Assembly (NCBI GenBank): GCA_016858145.1
Contig: JAEHOE010000003.1
Span: forward strand, 2,418,001 to 2,482,000
DNA: 64,000 nucleotides
Reading direction: 5' to 3'
Source: Edaphochlamys debaryana
Lineage: Eukaryota > Chlorophyta > Chlorophyceae > Chlamydomonadales
Of this stretch, positions 11,201 to 18,140 are shown piece by piece (position 1 is the stretch's first letter; each line of letters starts with the position of its first letter). The notes below the pieces were generated by a model, which was not told where the DNA came from, searched no databases, and was given only the letters and a program-made list of their open reading frames with translations. The position numbers and the translations under genes are program-made.

Positions 11201-13177
11201 CGAGCCGAAGAGGGCCGAGTCCGCCACCAGCGGGGAACCCCACGCCTCATGCAGCCTGCTCTCCGAATTCCGCTGCTCGACAGGCGGGGTGGGCCCTGAC
11301 GCAGCCGTGGTGCCGCACAGGAAGGCCACCCTATCGGCGCCCAGCGCCTGCTGCGCCCCGCCCACCAGCCTCAGCACGGCCTCTTGAGCCGTCGTGTCCC
11401 CCCGCGCCCAGAACGCCACAACAAGCAGCGGCGCCCCGTCTGGCACTGAGGCTAGCAGCCTCGGGGTTGTGAGCTTGCTCACATCATCGTTCAACAGCAA
11501 CAGCGCCTGCCCCGCCGCCGTGGCGGTGAACAGGTCCGGGTGCAGCCGCGCCAGCTCAGGCAGGCGGGCCAGCACCGCCCCCTGTGCGGGTGCTGAGGAG
11601 TCAGCGTACACGTAGCGCTGCACAGGCAGCCCCGCACGCAGACACGCCTCAAGCCCTGGCGCTAGCCCTCCGTAAAGCTCGGCGACGACCGCGCCTTGGC
11701 GCATGGCAGAGTCGTGCCACCGTGCCGCCTGAAGCATGGCGGGCGCAGGGGTCGGCGGCGCGGTGGTTGGTGCACCATCCTGCCGCAGCCTCCTCTTGCG
11801 TGCCGCCCGCCACTCCAGCGCATCATTCCGCAGCTTGCTGCGCTCAGCCCGGACCTCCTCCACCTCATCCTTCGGCGGGGGAATCCTGGCCTCAAACGCC
11901 CAACCGTTCCATCCGTCCAACGCCCCACTTGAGTCAGGCGCGTAGGCGTCTATGAAGGGCGCGGCCTTAGCCGCGGTAGCAAGCGCCACGTTGAGCACCT
12001 CACACGCCGTAGCGCTTGAGTTCACCACTCCAGAGTGGGCCGGCGTGGTTCCCGCAAACCCGCCTGGCTCATCCTCCTCGTCCAGTCTGGCGCCTGACAC
12101 GTCCTCCGAGCTTGCTCGGGGGTTGCGTGACAGCCCGTCCGCATTTTGGTGCTTGGCGCCCGCACGATGCTCAACAACAAAATTATACTCTTGCAACACC
12201 AGCGCAAAGCGCGCATACTGCCCCGTGAGGCCCTCAGAACTCATCAAGTAAAGCAGCGGGCGGTGGTCTGTCACGATCTTGAAGGGAACGTCCGTGCCAA
12301 TCAGGTGGTGTCGAAACATCTTAACAGCCCACACGACCGCTAACATCTCCCCCTTGTACGAAGCATAGTTTGCCTCGTGCTTGTTCAGGGAACGACTTAT
12401 GCACGCGCACATGTACTCTCTCCCGTCTGCCCCCACCTGGCCCAGCACGGCGGCTATGCCACGGTTAGAGAAATCGGTGTGCAAAACCAACTGACGTGAG
12501 TAATCAATGTGCTTCAACACCAAATCAGGTTGCGTGAATATCTCCTTGATCTTGCTGTGGGCCGCAGCTTGCTCAGGCCCCCAGCTCCATGGCACCCCGC
12601 TCTTGAGCAGGTCATTTAGCGGTGCCACGATAGAGCTCATGTTGGGCACGTAACACCTATAGTAATTCACGAAACCCAACTGAGTACGCAGCTCAGACAC
12701 GTTGCGAGGAGGCTGCAGGGCCTGGATCGCCGCAACCTTGGCATGATGAGGCGAAATGCCGAAGGGGGAAAGGTTGTGGCCCAGGTACTCGACCACCTCC
12801 GCCCCGAAGATGGACTTGTCGAGGTGGGCCCGTAGCCCCACGTCCCGCAAGCAATCCAGCACCGCCCCAACAACTCTCACGTGCTCCTCTGCAGTCTCCG
12901 TCCCGATCACGACGTCATCAATAAAACCGGTGGCCCATCTGTCCAGCCCAGCTTTAGTCAGCGCCAGGTCGACACGTCGCTGGAAGGCACTGCTACCGTT
13001 GCGAACGCCGTACGGCATCCGTTTGTACGCCACCAGACGGTTCCCACACCAGAAGGCAGTTTTGCCTATGTCGTCAGGGTGCATAGGGATCTGCAAGAAC
13101 CCCTGACGCATGTCCAACTTGGAGAAAAACCGGGCCTTGGCCATCTTCTGAAAGATCTCCTCCGGCCGATGCAGCCC
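8225..13177 (-). CDS. pol: Retrotransposon pol, main part: RT, RNase H, methyltransferase-like, integrase, PHD
   Basis: An open frame of about 1,650 residues running from just after the TAG at 13178 to TGA at 8225. The N-terminus is the reverse transcriptase palm (KLDMRQGFLQIPMHPDD; YMDD-box equivalent FIDDVV, about 12.92 kb). RNase H follows (VLHTDFSN, GEMLAVVWAV, IVTDHRPLLYL). At about 11.74-10.75 kb lies a DNMT3/DRM-like methyltransferase domain. Next is the integrase: zinc motif HEQTGH...CAAC, then D (VDLCGPF), D (CSDQGGEW) and E (NGLSERAV), about 10.38-9.87 kb. A PHD finger (CEVC...CDAC...HTHC...CPRC) lies at 9285-9143. The last ~300 residues include a chromo/Tudor-like stretch (HHFLIEYGKGDPELV) and an unrecognised domain. 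No tyrosine recombinase was seen. Confidence 0.93.
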   Translation of the reverse strand, partial: GLHRPEEIFQKMAKARFFSKLDMRQGFLQIPMHPDDIGKTAFWCGNRLVAYKRMPYGVRNGSSAFQRRVDLALTKAGLDRWATGFIDDVVIGTETAEEHVRVVGAVLDCLRDVGLRAHLDKSIFGAEVVEYLGHNLSPFGISPHHAKVAAIQALQPPRNVSELRTQLGFVNYYRCYVPNMSSIVAPLNDLLKSGVPWSWGPEQAAAHSKIKEIFTQPDLVLKHIDYSRQLVLHTDFSNRGIAAVLGQVGADGREYMCACISRSLNKHEANYASYKGEMLAVVWAVKMFRHHLIGTDVPFKIVTDHRPLLYLMSSEGLTGQYARFALVLQEYNFVVEHRAGAKHQNADGLSRNPRASSEDVSGARLDEEDEPGGFAGTTPAHSGVVNSSATACEVLNVALATAAKAAPFIDAYAPDSSGALDGWNGWAFEARIPPPKDEVEEVRAERSKLRNDALEWRAARKRRLRQDGAPTTAPPTPAPAMLQAARWHDSAMRQGAVVAELYGGLAPGLEACLRAGLPVQRYVYADSSAPAQGAVLARLPELARLHPDLFTATAAGQALLLLNDDVSKLTTPRLLASVPDGAPLLVVAFWARGDTTAQEAVLRLVGGAQQALGADRVAFLCGTTAASGPTPPVEQRNSESRLHEAWGSPLVADSALFGSGVHQVYRFWTNLSEPCGLRETIASAVRPARFSAQDAIGQGRRMAAARRNLRPPYYPSESEGQPARAVLAGAIGANLEALEATSACPVYDVEKQKFTPPTPDECELLKGFSPGVTASLPEAERRALLAAAADVTCLAGVLSMARVLADDVPQALPAQAPAALVASASGASDGVAAAFSCGWAPDASPLCVLASGALDSESPPASAPYGDIWDDDATLEFVKTGQMPTGMSEGEQARIRKRAHRYRWLAGRLHTVSLDGKTRIVPPPAERGELVRRVHEQTGHWGVRRTLALLLHSYWWRGIKEDTATAVKHCAACDKLRAQFSGRPGVLNPLPIGGLFYRWGVDLCGPFNKTVHGNRYCMVCVEHFSKYVILIPIPSKEAAVTAFAFSHHVLGRYGACAEVCSDQGGEWKGQFAALLAEALIDHRQTSAEHPQANGLSERAVQSCKSALTKLAQAAGGLNDWDERLPAIMLGYNCSTQAATKLCPYTLIHAVDPVIPPAVKPRFETELSLDDPEAAARSVLSRAAAMRRHMAIAGGNLTVAQHRDMLRYARLRGGGLEPKLRKFEIGDYVYYRNTTAKTSLDPQVRPEVLRVAEVRASGVLVLEGKCGTVVTAHVTHVAPCHMPIVDPEIDPRLARPPLTLACEVCSMPDAEEWMLLCDACGTGWHTHCLSPALEAIPDGNWVCPRCSSKGVTVGQVAAKAAERRTKAEPPPHLKKLQGALTMRQGKGRKARNKRETGIVSYAGTRRRVHHFLIEYGKGDPELVTLTQLRPRLLQPGEPKAAAATGSTAGAANQTDSAGAAGKLAAAMPGKHHPAKAGRLAELARSGGAGAPQATEAECKALADIIDVGLALTVYAPWGTTPEAAAWLRAQGCALRRGPTAAGPRVCEHHALEQAKKNGIDMGVIWMESAPEVIDAYMGGAAEQAREAVVARCSWEYLQESDGARLGWLRARIAEGRLVVVPCVTCVWIVLMAAGARRLGFLRSEGIQPVIV
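9143..9285 (-). other. PHD finger encoded downstream of integrase
   Basis: Cys4-His-Cys3 spacing is visible: C-x2-C, C-x2-C (LLCDACGTGWHTHC), then WVCPRC. PHD fingers bind histone H3 tails. Placed after the integrase core, where chromoviruses carry a chromodomain, it probably helps choose the integration site. That role is inferred from position. Confidence 0.85.
10750..11740 (-). other. Cytosine-C5 DNA methyltransferase-like domain inside pol (probably inactive)
   Basis: Between RNase H and integrase the polyprotein reads VVAELYGGLAPGLEACL (compare SAM motif I, LFDGIGTGLLVL), then RYVYADSS (motif II region), then VADSALFGSGVHQVYRFWTN (compare the DNMT3/DRM stretch IDSKLVSPALRRRYYWTN), and FTPPTPDECELLKGF (compare FTPxExxxLQGFP). 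The order and spacing are those of a DNMT3/DRM-type domain. The catalytic PCQ/PCN loop (motif IV) is replaced by VAFWARG and the ENV motif (VI) by FLCGTTA, so methyl transfer by the standard mechanism is unlikely. It could act as a binding or regulatory relic. Confidence 0.72.
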
Positions 13178-14207
13178 CTACTTGTCTGGCTTGCTCCTGC
13201 TGTTTACAGGGCGGTAATCCTGCGCCATCCGAGCGCTCGTCCACAGTCCTGTCGCCTCGCAGCGCTTGGCTGCTATAACGGGGTTGACCGCCACCTGTGT
13301 TGGGCCGGTCCACTCCTCGGCGAGGTTGGAGTTGATCAGCTCGGCGGTTAGGGTCTCGATCAGCTCGGTTTCTTTCGGACTATAACGGCTGCGGGGCTGT
13401 ACAATCGGTTCGTTAGTCGTAAGTTCGATCCGGAAAGGTCCCAGCTCGCCACAGTAGCCCGGCATCTCGGAAGTGCTATAGGCAAACGCATCCTTGCGCG
13501 CCCGCACCGCTGCTTGCAGCGCTTGCATCTGCTCGGGGGTCAAGCCCTTGGCGTTGCCCCAGATCCAACCTCCCTCCTTGTCCTTCTCGTACCGCTCGTG
13601 AGCGGTGGCTGCCATTCGTCCATCAAACGTGAACGTCTCGGCACTGGCCAGCGCATGCGCCAGGCTGGCGGGAAGCCCCAAGGTGTTGTACGGGCCTTGG
13701 CCCGTGTCGACCCCGTAGGCCAGGCTCATGCCCGGCGGAGCAGCGCACAGCGCCGCGCTGACCATGTTGAGCTGCTGCATTGCCTCCACAGCTGCTGCTC
13801 CGTTGAAGGCTGCGCCCGTGGCGCCTGCCCCAGCAGCCAGCGAGAGCAGGACCAGTGCCGTCAGCATGAAGGTGAGCGATCCCGCCCATGACCGCTTGCG
13901 GCCCATCAGCACTGGAGTCTTGTCAGGGCCCTTGCGCTTGCGCTTGCCGTGCCTCTTGGCCTTGGCCGGCTCGGCCCACTCCTCCTCCGTGCGGTCCATG
14001 GACGTCTCCACCGCCGCCGCAAGCTTGCGCAGGCTGGTGTCGATGCCCGTGGCCTTGGCCACTCTGCTCGCCGCCGCCGCCGTGTACCCCAGCGCCGCCC
14101 CGGCCGTGGCCATGGTGTAGGACTTGAGCTGCTGGAAGTACGAGGCCGTGAACTCGAGCTCGAACCCTCCGTTGTCGCCCTCGCTTTGCTCGGTCTGGGC
14201 TTCGAAT
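13178..14207 (-). CDS. pol: Retrotransposon pol, N-terminal part (ends at an in-frame TAG)
   Basis: This frame continues gag-protease after the G-run at 14208-14217. It contains a basic patch (KRHGKRKRKGP), a hydrophobic stretch that looks like a membrane helix (SLTFMLTALVLLSLAAGA, about 13.86-13.79 kb), and the N-terminal fingers of the reverse transcriptase (YCGELGPFRIELTTNEPIVQ; MAQDYRPVNSRSKPDK). It stops at TAG (13178-13180), and the next residues in the same frame, GLHRPEEIFQKM, continue the RT. The stop is therefore a point lesion inside RT, unless it is read through. Confidence 0.88.
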
Positions 14208-17200
14208 CCCCCCCCCCAGCTCCGTGAAGCAAGGCGCAGCGGAGCTGGTGCACAGCGCCGTGGCGCCCAGGCCGTAGCCTGCGGCGAGGGCCTGTCGTAC
14301 CCCGTGTGCATTGCGCATGGGGATGGTGATGATCTGATTGGGCGCCCGCAGTACGTCCGGCTTGAAGTGCAGCTGCGGGTTGGGGTACTGCGTGACGAAG
14401 TCGCACAGCATGCGCATCTGCTTGTTGCCCGCCAGGTAGTCGAACAGGTGCGTTGACGGCACCACCAGGGTCTGCGTCAGCGGCATGGTCACCGCGTGCG
14501 GTGTGCCCGGCAGCAGCACCAGTTCTAACTCCTCGTGACTCAGCTCGTGAGCTAGCTTGGACGGTCCGTTGCCCGTGCGTAGCGTAGCCTTTGTACGGCG
14601 GACGGGCAGGCCGTGGCGCTGCACCATCTCCTCTGTTATGAGGCTGATGGAGGCGCTGTGGTCTCGCAGGGAGTCGGGCGCACAGCTTGCCTCGCCGTCG
14701 CCGCCGCCCCCGCTGCCGTGGCCTCCGCCGCCTCCCTTGCGGCGGATGAGGATGGCCCCCGGCTCGTAGTAGAACATGTACGGGTTCTCCTCGAAGTAGG
14801 CCTTGGCCTCAGCGTTGCCCTCCAAGAGCTGCTCACGCTCCTGATCAGACATGTTGAAGATGGAGGTGTAGGCCTTGGCCGGGTGGGTGACGCAGTAGGC
14901 AGGGCCCGCCTCGTTGCGGTGCACATAGACCTGCGCCCCTCCGCCCCCTGGCCTCGCCTTGGCGCTGGCCAGCACGGCGCTGCCCTGCGCCGCGGCGCAC
15001 TGCAGCTTGCTGCACACCTCCTCCTGAAGTGCGCTCAGGGAGCTGCTCGCCCCTAGCGACACCGTGCTGTCGAGGTCCAGCACCAGCTGGAGCCGTGCCG
15101 TGGGCTCCCCGCTCGGTGCAGCACCCTTGGGTGCGGGTGAGGCGCGTTCCGGCGGCGCCTCGTAACGCTGCTGCGGAATTGCCGCCACCTGGAAGCCGAT
15201 GGGCGCCGGCTGCTGCTTGAGCGTGGCCAGCGCGTGCGCCGCCGCCAGCGCGCACGTCGCCCTGCTGCTTGCGGAAAACTCCTCTGTGTCGGCGGCGTGC
15301 ACTGCCGCCGCGTGAGCCTCCGAATCGTACAGCTCCTCATCGTACTCGTCCTCAGCCCCAGCGTCCGCCGCCGTGGCGGCTGCTGCGTGCTGGTTGGTGG
15401 TGGTGGTGGCCAAGGCCGCCAGAGCCTTGCTCACTTGGGCCAGCTGCTCCTGCAGCGACGTGACTGCGGCCGCCTGCTGCGTGCCGCCGCCGCCGCCAGC
15501 TCCACCGCCGCCCCCGCCCCCGCCCCGCCTTTTCTCATACTCGGCGAGGTTGCGGTCGAACTTGTCCTTGAGCGGGCCGGGTGGCGGCGCGTAGTTGCGC
15601 GGGGCGAACTCGGGGTTCTGGATGAAGCAGATCCTCCCGTGCCAGCGCCCGCACTCGTCGCACTTGTTGACGCCCGCGGGGCGGCTTGCCGTGCCTCCGC
15701 CGGCCCTGTTGCCGCCTCCGCCGCTGCTGCCGCCAGCGCCTTGGCGCTTCTGCTGCTCCGCCTGCCACTTGGTTGCGGGCGGCGGGGCCTGCGCAGAGAC
15801 CAGCGCTGCTTGCAGCTGCTCAATCTGCTTGACCAGCGCGGACACGCTCTCTGCCGCGCCGGTCACGAGCGCAGGCCTGCCAGACTTGATCTGCCTGCAC
15901 CTCTCCGTGGGGTGCGAGCTGTTGGCACCGTGCACCGTGCAGAAGAACCTGCCCTGCTTGGCGGGGGCCGCTGGTTGCGCCGCGGCGGGCGCCTTGGCGC
16001 CGCCTGCGGGCTTGCCCGCCTTGGACCCTCCCGCGGCGCCCTCCTCCGTCGCCGCCGCCGCTTGGGCAAACCTCAAGTTATCCCAGTAGTTGTTGGCGTC
16101 AACCGCCATCTCGTCCAGCTTGCCGTACCAGTCCGTTTCCGGCACCCGCCGCCAGATCGGTCCCAGGTCGTTGCGGACTTCGGGAATCAGGCGGTTGAAG
16201 TAGTTGCGGGCGAACGTGGTCTTGCCGATGTCCAGGTACGGCTCGTACCTTCGCGCTTGCGCGAGGTAGCTTGACGGCGACATCTCCATGGTCTGCTTCA
16301 GCTTCTCATATGCCAGCCGGTAGTTGGCTTTCCGCTCCGGCTCGAAATGCGTTCGTACCGCATCACAGTAGTACTCCCACAGCGCCTTGCCATGCAGGTT
16401 GGCGGCTGCGTTGCCCGGCTTGGCCTGCAGCCATGCAGTGGCCTTGGCCACGAGCGTGCTCTTGCGCGAGTTGTGCCAGTGCTCAAACTCGCTCTCGGAG
16501 ATGGGGATCTTGTCCAGCATGTACTCGACCTCGGCCACCGGGATTTTGTCTAGGTCCCAGTTGCCCTGCCTTCTGACCTTAGTCAGCTCACGGTCTCCGT
16601 ACGACGTGAAGTCTGGTACGGAGGAGAAACGGAACGGCTCCATGCGCTGCCGCCTCCGTTCCTCATCAGAGGAGCGAGACGGATAGTCGTCGTCCATCTC
16701 GTCCCACCCGCTGGTTGCTGCAGGCCGTGGCCTGACCGGTGCCTGCTGCCGCTGGCCTTGACCTGGTTGTGGCGGCGCTGGCACCTGGGGGACGGTGACG
16801 AGGGCAGCAGCTCCGGCAGCAAGCGCGTTTAGTGCAGGCTGCAACACGAACTGCTCCGTCTCCCCACTGTCTTCTGCCTCGGCCTCGCCGTGCCCTTGGT
16901 CAAGGGCCTGCCCCTCTCCGCTTCCCTCTGCTGCTGCCGCTGCGCCGCGCGCCTCCCGCTGCAGCAGTTGCTCGTGAAGCCCGGCTAGCTGCTTGTTCAG
17001 CCCGTCTATGGACGAAACCTCCTCACCGATCCCCTCTCTGTCTGCTGCACCCGGCTGTTGGACTGACGGCGCCGGGCGAAAGCTAGCACCCGACCGGGTC
17101 TGTCCGGCCCTGTGCTGACTGCCCTGAATGGACCCCTCCTTAGATCCCGTTGGCTGCAGACCCTCGACCCCCCCTGACCCACGCTGCGACGTTGAGCGCT

Positions 17201-17261
17201 GAGGATGAGGCGTCGGAAGAGGCGTCAGGAACGGGAGAGGCTCGATTGGATCCAGTGGGAC
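13923..17261 (-). CDS. gag: Retrotransposon gag and protease
   Basis: A frame open from 17261 (after TAA) to 13923; the meaningful part ends at the G-run 14208-14217. The capsid-like region lies at about 16.7-16.1 kb (KALWEYYCDAVRTHFEPERK, YLAQARRYEPYLDIGKTTFA). It is followed by a Cys/His knuckle (CTVHGANSSHPTERC, about 15.92 kb), a second Cys/His cluster (KCDECGRWHGRIC), a glycine run, and a retroviral-type aspartic protease region (LRDHSASISLITEEMV, where DHSAS stands for DSGAS). The first in-frame ATG is at 16697, but about 190 codons of Gln/Glu-rich open frame lie upstream without an ATG. Gag therefore starts at 16697, at a non-ATG codon, or from a spliced leader. Confidence 0.88.
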   Translation of the reverse strand, partial: VPLDPIEPLPFLTPLPTPHPQRSTSQRGSGGVEGLQPTGSKEGSIQGSQHRAGQTRSGASFRPAPSVQQPGAADREGIGEEVSSIDGLNKQLAGLHEQLLQREARGAAAAAEGSGEGQALDQGHGEAEAEDSGETEQFVLQPALNALAAGAAALVTVPQVPAPPQPGQGQRQQAPVRPRPAATSGWDEMDDDYPSRSSDEERRRQRMEPFRFSSVPDFTSYGDRELTKVRRQGNWDLDKIPVAEVEYMLDKIPISESEFEHWHNSRKSTLVAKATAWLQAKPGNAAANLHGKALWEYYCDAVRTHFEPERKANYRLAYEKLKQTMEMSPSSYLAQARRYEPYLDIGKTTFARNYFNRLIPEVRNDLGPIWRRVPETDWYGKLDEMAVDANNYWDNLRFAQAAAATEEGAAGGSKAGKPAGGAKAPAAAQPAAPAKQGRFFCTVHGANSSHPTERCRQIKSGRPALVTGAAESVSALVKQIEQLQAALVSAQAPPPATKWQAEQQKRQGAGGSSGGGGNRAGGGTASRPAGVNKCDECGRWHGRICFIQNPEFAPRNYAPPPGPLKDKFDRNLAEYEKRRGGGGGGGGAGGGGGTQQAAAVTSLQEQLAQVSKALAALATTTTNQHAAAATAADAGAEDEYDEELYDSEAHAAAVHAADTEEFSASSRATCALAAAHALATLKQQPAPIGFQVAAIPQQRYEAPPERASPAPKGAAPSGEPTARLQLVLDLDSTVSLGASSSLSALQEEVCSKLQCAAAQGSAVLASAKARPGGGGAQVYVHRNEAGPAYCVTHPAKAYTSIFNMSDQEREQLLEGNAEAKAYFEENPYMFYYEPGAILIRRKGGGGGHGSGGGGDGEASCAPDSLRDHSASISLITEEMVQRHGLPVRRTKATLRTGNGPSKLAHELSHEELELVLLPGTPHAVTMPLTQTLVVPSTHLFDYLAGNKQMRMLCDFVTQYPNPQLHFKPDVLRAPNQIITIPMRNAHGVRQALAAGYGLGATALCTSSAAPCFTELGGGIRSPDRAKRGRQRRVRARVHGLVLPAAQVLHHGHGRGGAGVHGGGGEQSGQGHGHRHQPAQACGGGGDVHGPHGGGVGRAGQGQEARQAQAQGP
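14208..14222 (-). promoter_or_regulatory. Second GGAGCTG(n) tract at the gag/pol junction: frameshift site or central PPT
   Basis: On the element strand GGAGCT is followed by ten G residues (14217-14208). Upstream of the run the gag-protease frame is used, downstream the pol frame; they differ by one nucleotide at this run. The 15-mer GGAGCTGGGGGGGGG is the same as the polypurine tract next to B1. It may be a slippery run, a length error, or a second plus-strand priming site. Confidence 0.6.
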
Positions 17262-17276
17262 TTAACAACTTGAACC

Positions 17277-17764
17277 AGCCGCCTTAGCGGCTCCGACTGC
17301 AAACAGTTGCCTTGACAGCTCACGCACAGATGACTCACGCCGCTGCCTTGGCAACGTTCCACCACAGAACCTCCACGGTCCGGTTGACAGGCTATCAACG
17401 GCTGCAGAGCGGCTCAGAAGCCCTCCAGCAGCTCACGACGCTCCTATGTTCTCACACGCCGCCTTAGCGACAACACGCCAGATGCAGATGAAGCAGCTGC
17501 CTTAACAGCGTCTCTACCCACACCAAACTCCTCCTGCCTTAGCAGCCTGGTACGGCTGCCACGCACACCCAGCTGCCTTGGCAGCACTCGCTACCCTCCG
17601 TAGCCGACCGCCTTGACGGTACGCTAACCCCTGCCTTGCTGGGCCCTTGCTCACGAGCCCCCGAAGCCTGGCTCACGTGCCTTGACACGAAACACGGCCC
17701 TTAGGCCACCGGCCCTAGATGATCCAGATATACTAGTTCCCCCGCGCCACAAGCCCTTAGGCCC
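17277..17764 (-). repeat. Array of small hairpins with a CCTTA/CCTTG core in the element leader
   Basis: At least ten short inverted repeats, each centred on CCTTA or CCTTG (TAAGG/CAAGG in the transcript). Examples: AGCCGC-CTTA-GCGGCT (17277-17292), TGCC-TT-GGCA (17344-17353), GCTG..CAGC (17496-17509), CTGC-CTTA-GCAG (17534-17545), GCTGCC-TT-GGCAGC (17572-17585), ACCG..CGGT (17607-17620), CGTG..CACG (17676-17689), GGCC-CTTA-GGCC (17696-17707). Stem sequences vary while the loop core is kept, which points to selection on structure. Spacing is roughly 20-110 bp. They lie between the primer site and gag, where packaging signals usually are. Confidence 0.7.
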
Positions 17765-18126
17765 CTCAGTCGTACAGCGCCCGGTACTCCTCGATGCTCT
17801 GGTTGGGGCGACGGGGCAGGGGCTCGGTGGGCAGGCCGCGGGAGGCCAGGTACATGTTACGGCTGGGAAGACGGTCCTCCGGAAGAGACTTAGCCATGGC
17901 ACGGGCAATGGGAGGATATGTCAGACGCAGTCTTGACTGCACAGGTAGCGCAGCCTTGGTCTGAGCTTGATGTCGCGGATGTCACAAGGCACGTAACCGG
18001 ATGCACGGCCTTGGCCGCTGGATACGGTAGTCGCAAAGGCCTTAGCCTATCCAATAGCTCTGGCGCTCTGCCGGCGGCTTGCCGCAGAAGCGTGCTTCTA
18101 CCCTTCGCGCGCAAGTATCGCGCGCG

Positions 18127-18140
18127 GTCTGTTCCCAAGC
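18127..18140 (-). promoter_or_regulatory. Primer-binding site candidate of the self-priming type
   Basis: The 14 nt directly internal to A1 read GCTTGGGAACAGAC on the element strand. They are an exact reverse complement of 18376-18389 inside A1 (7761-7774 in A2) in the element sense. An RNA starting at 18389 would have the 5' sequence GUCUGUUCCCAAGC and could fold back on this site with its 3' edge exactly at the repeat boundary, the geometry used by Tf1/sushi-type elements. No obvious tRNA 3'-end complement was found here. Confidence 0.65.

Noticed and set aside
8225..13177. DIRS-type tyrosine recombinase, expected from the split repeats
   Set aside because: No R..HxxR..Y pattern was found; an HHCC zinc motif and D, D, E integrase residues are clear instead.
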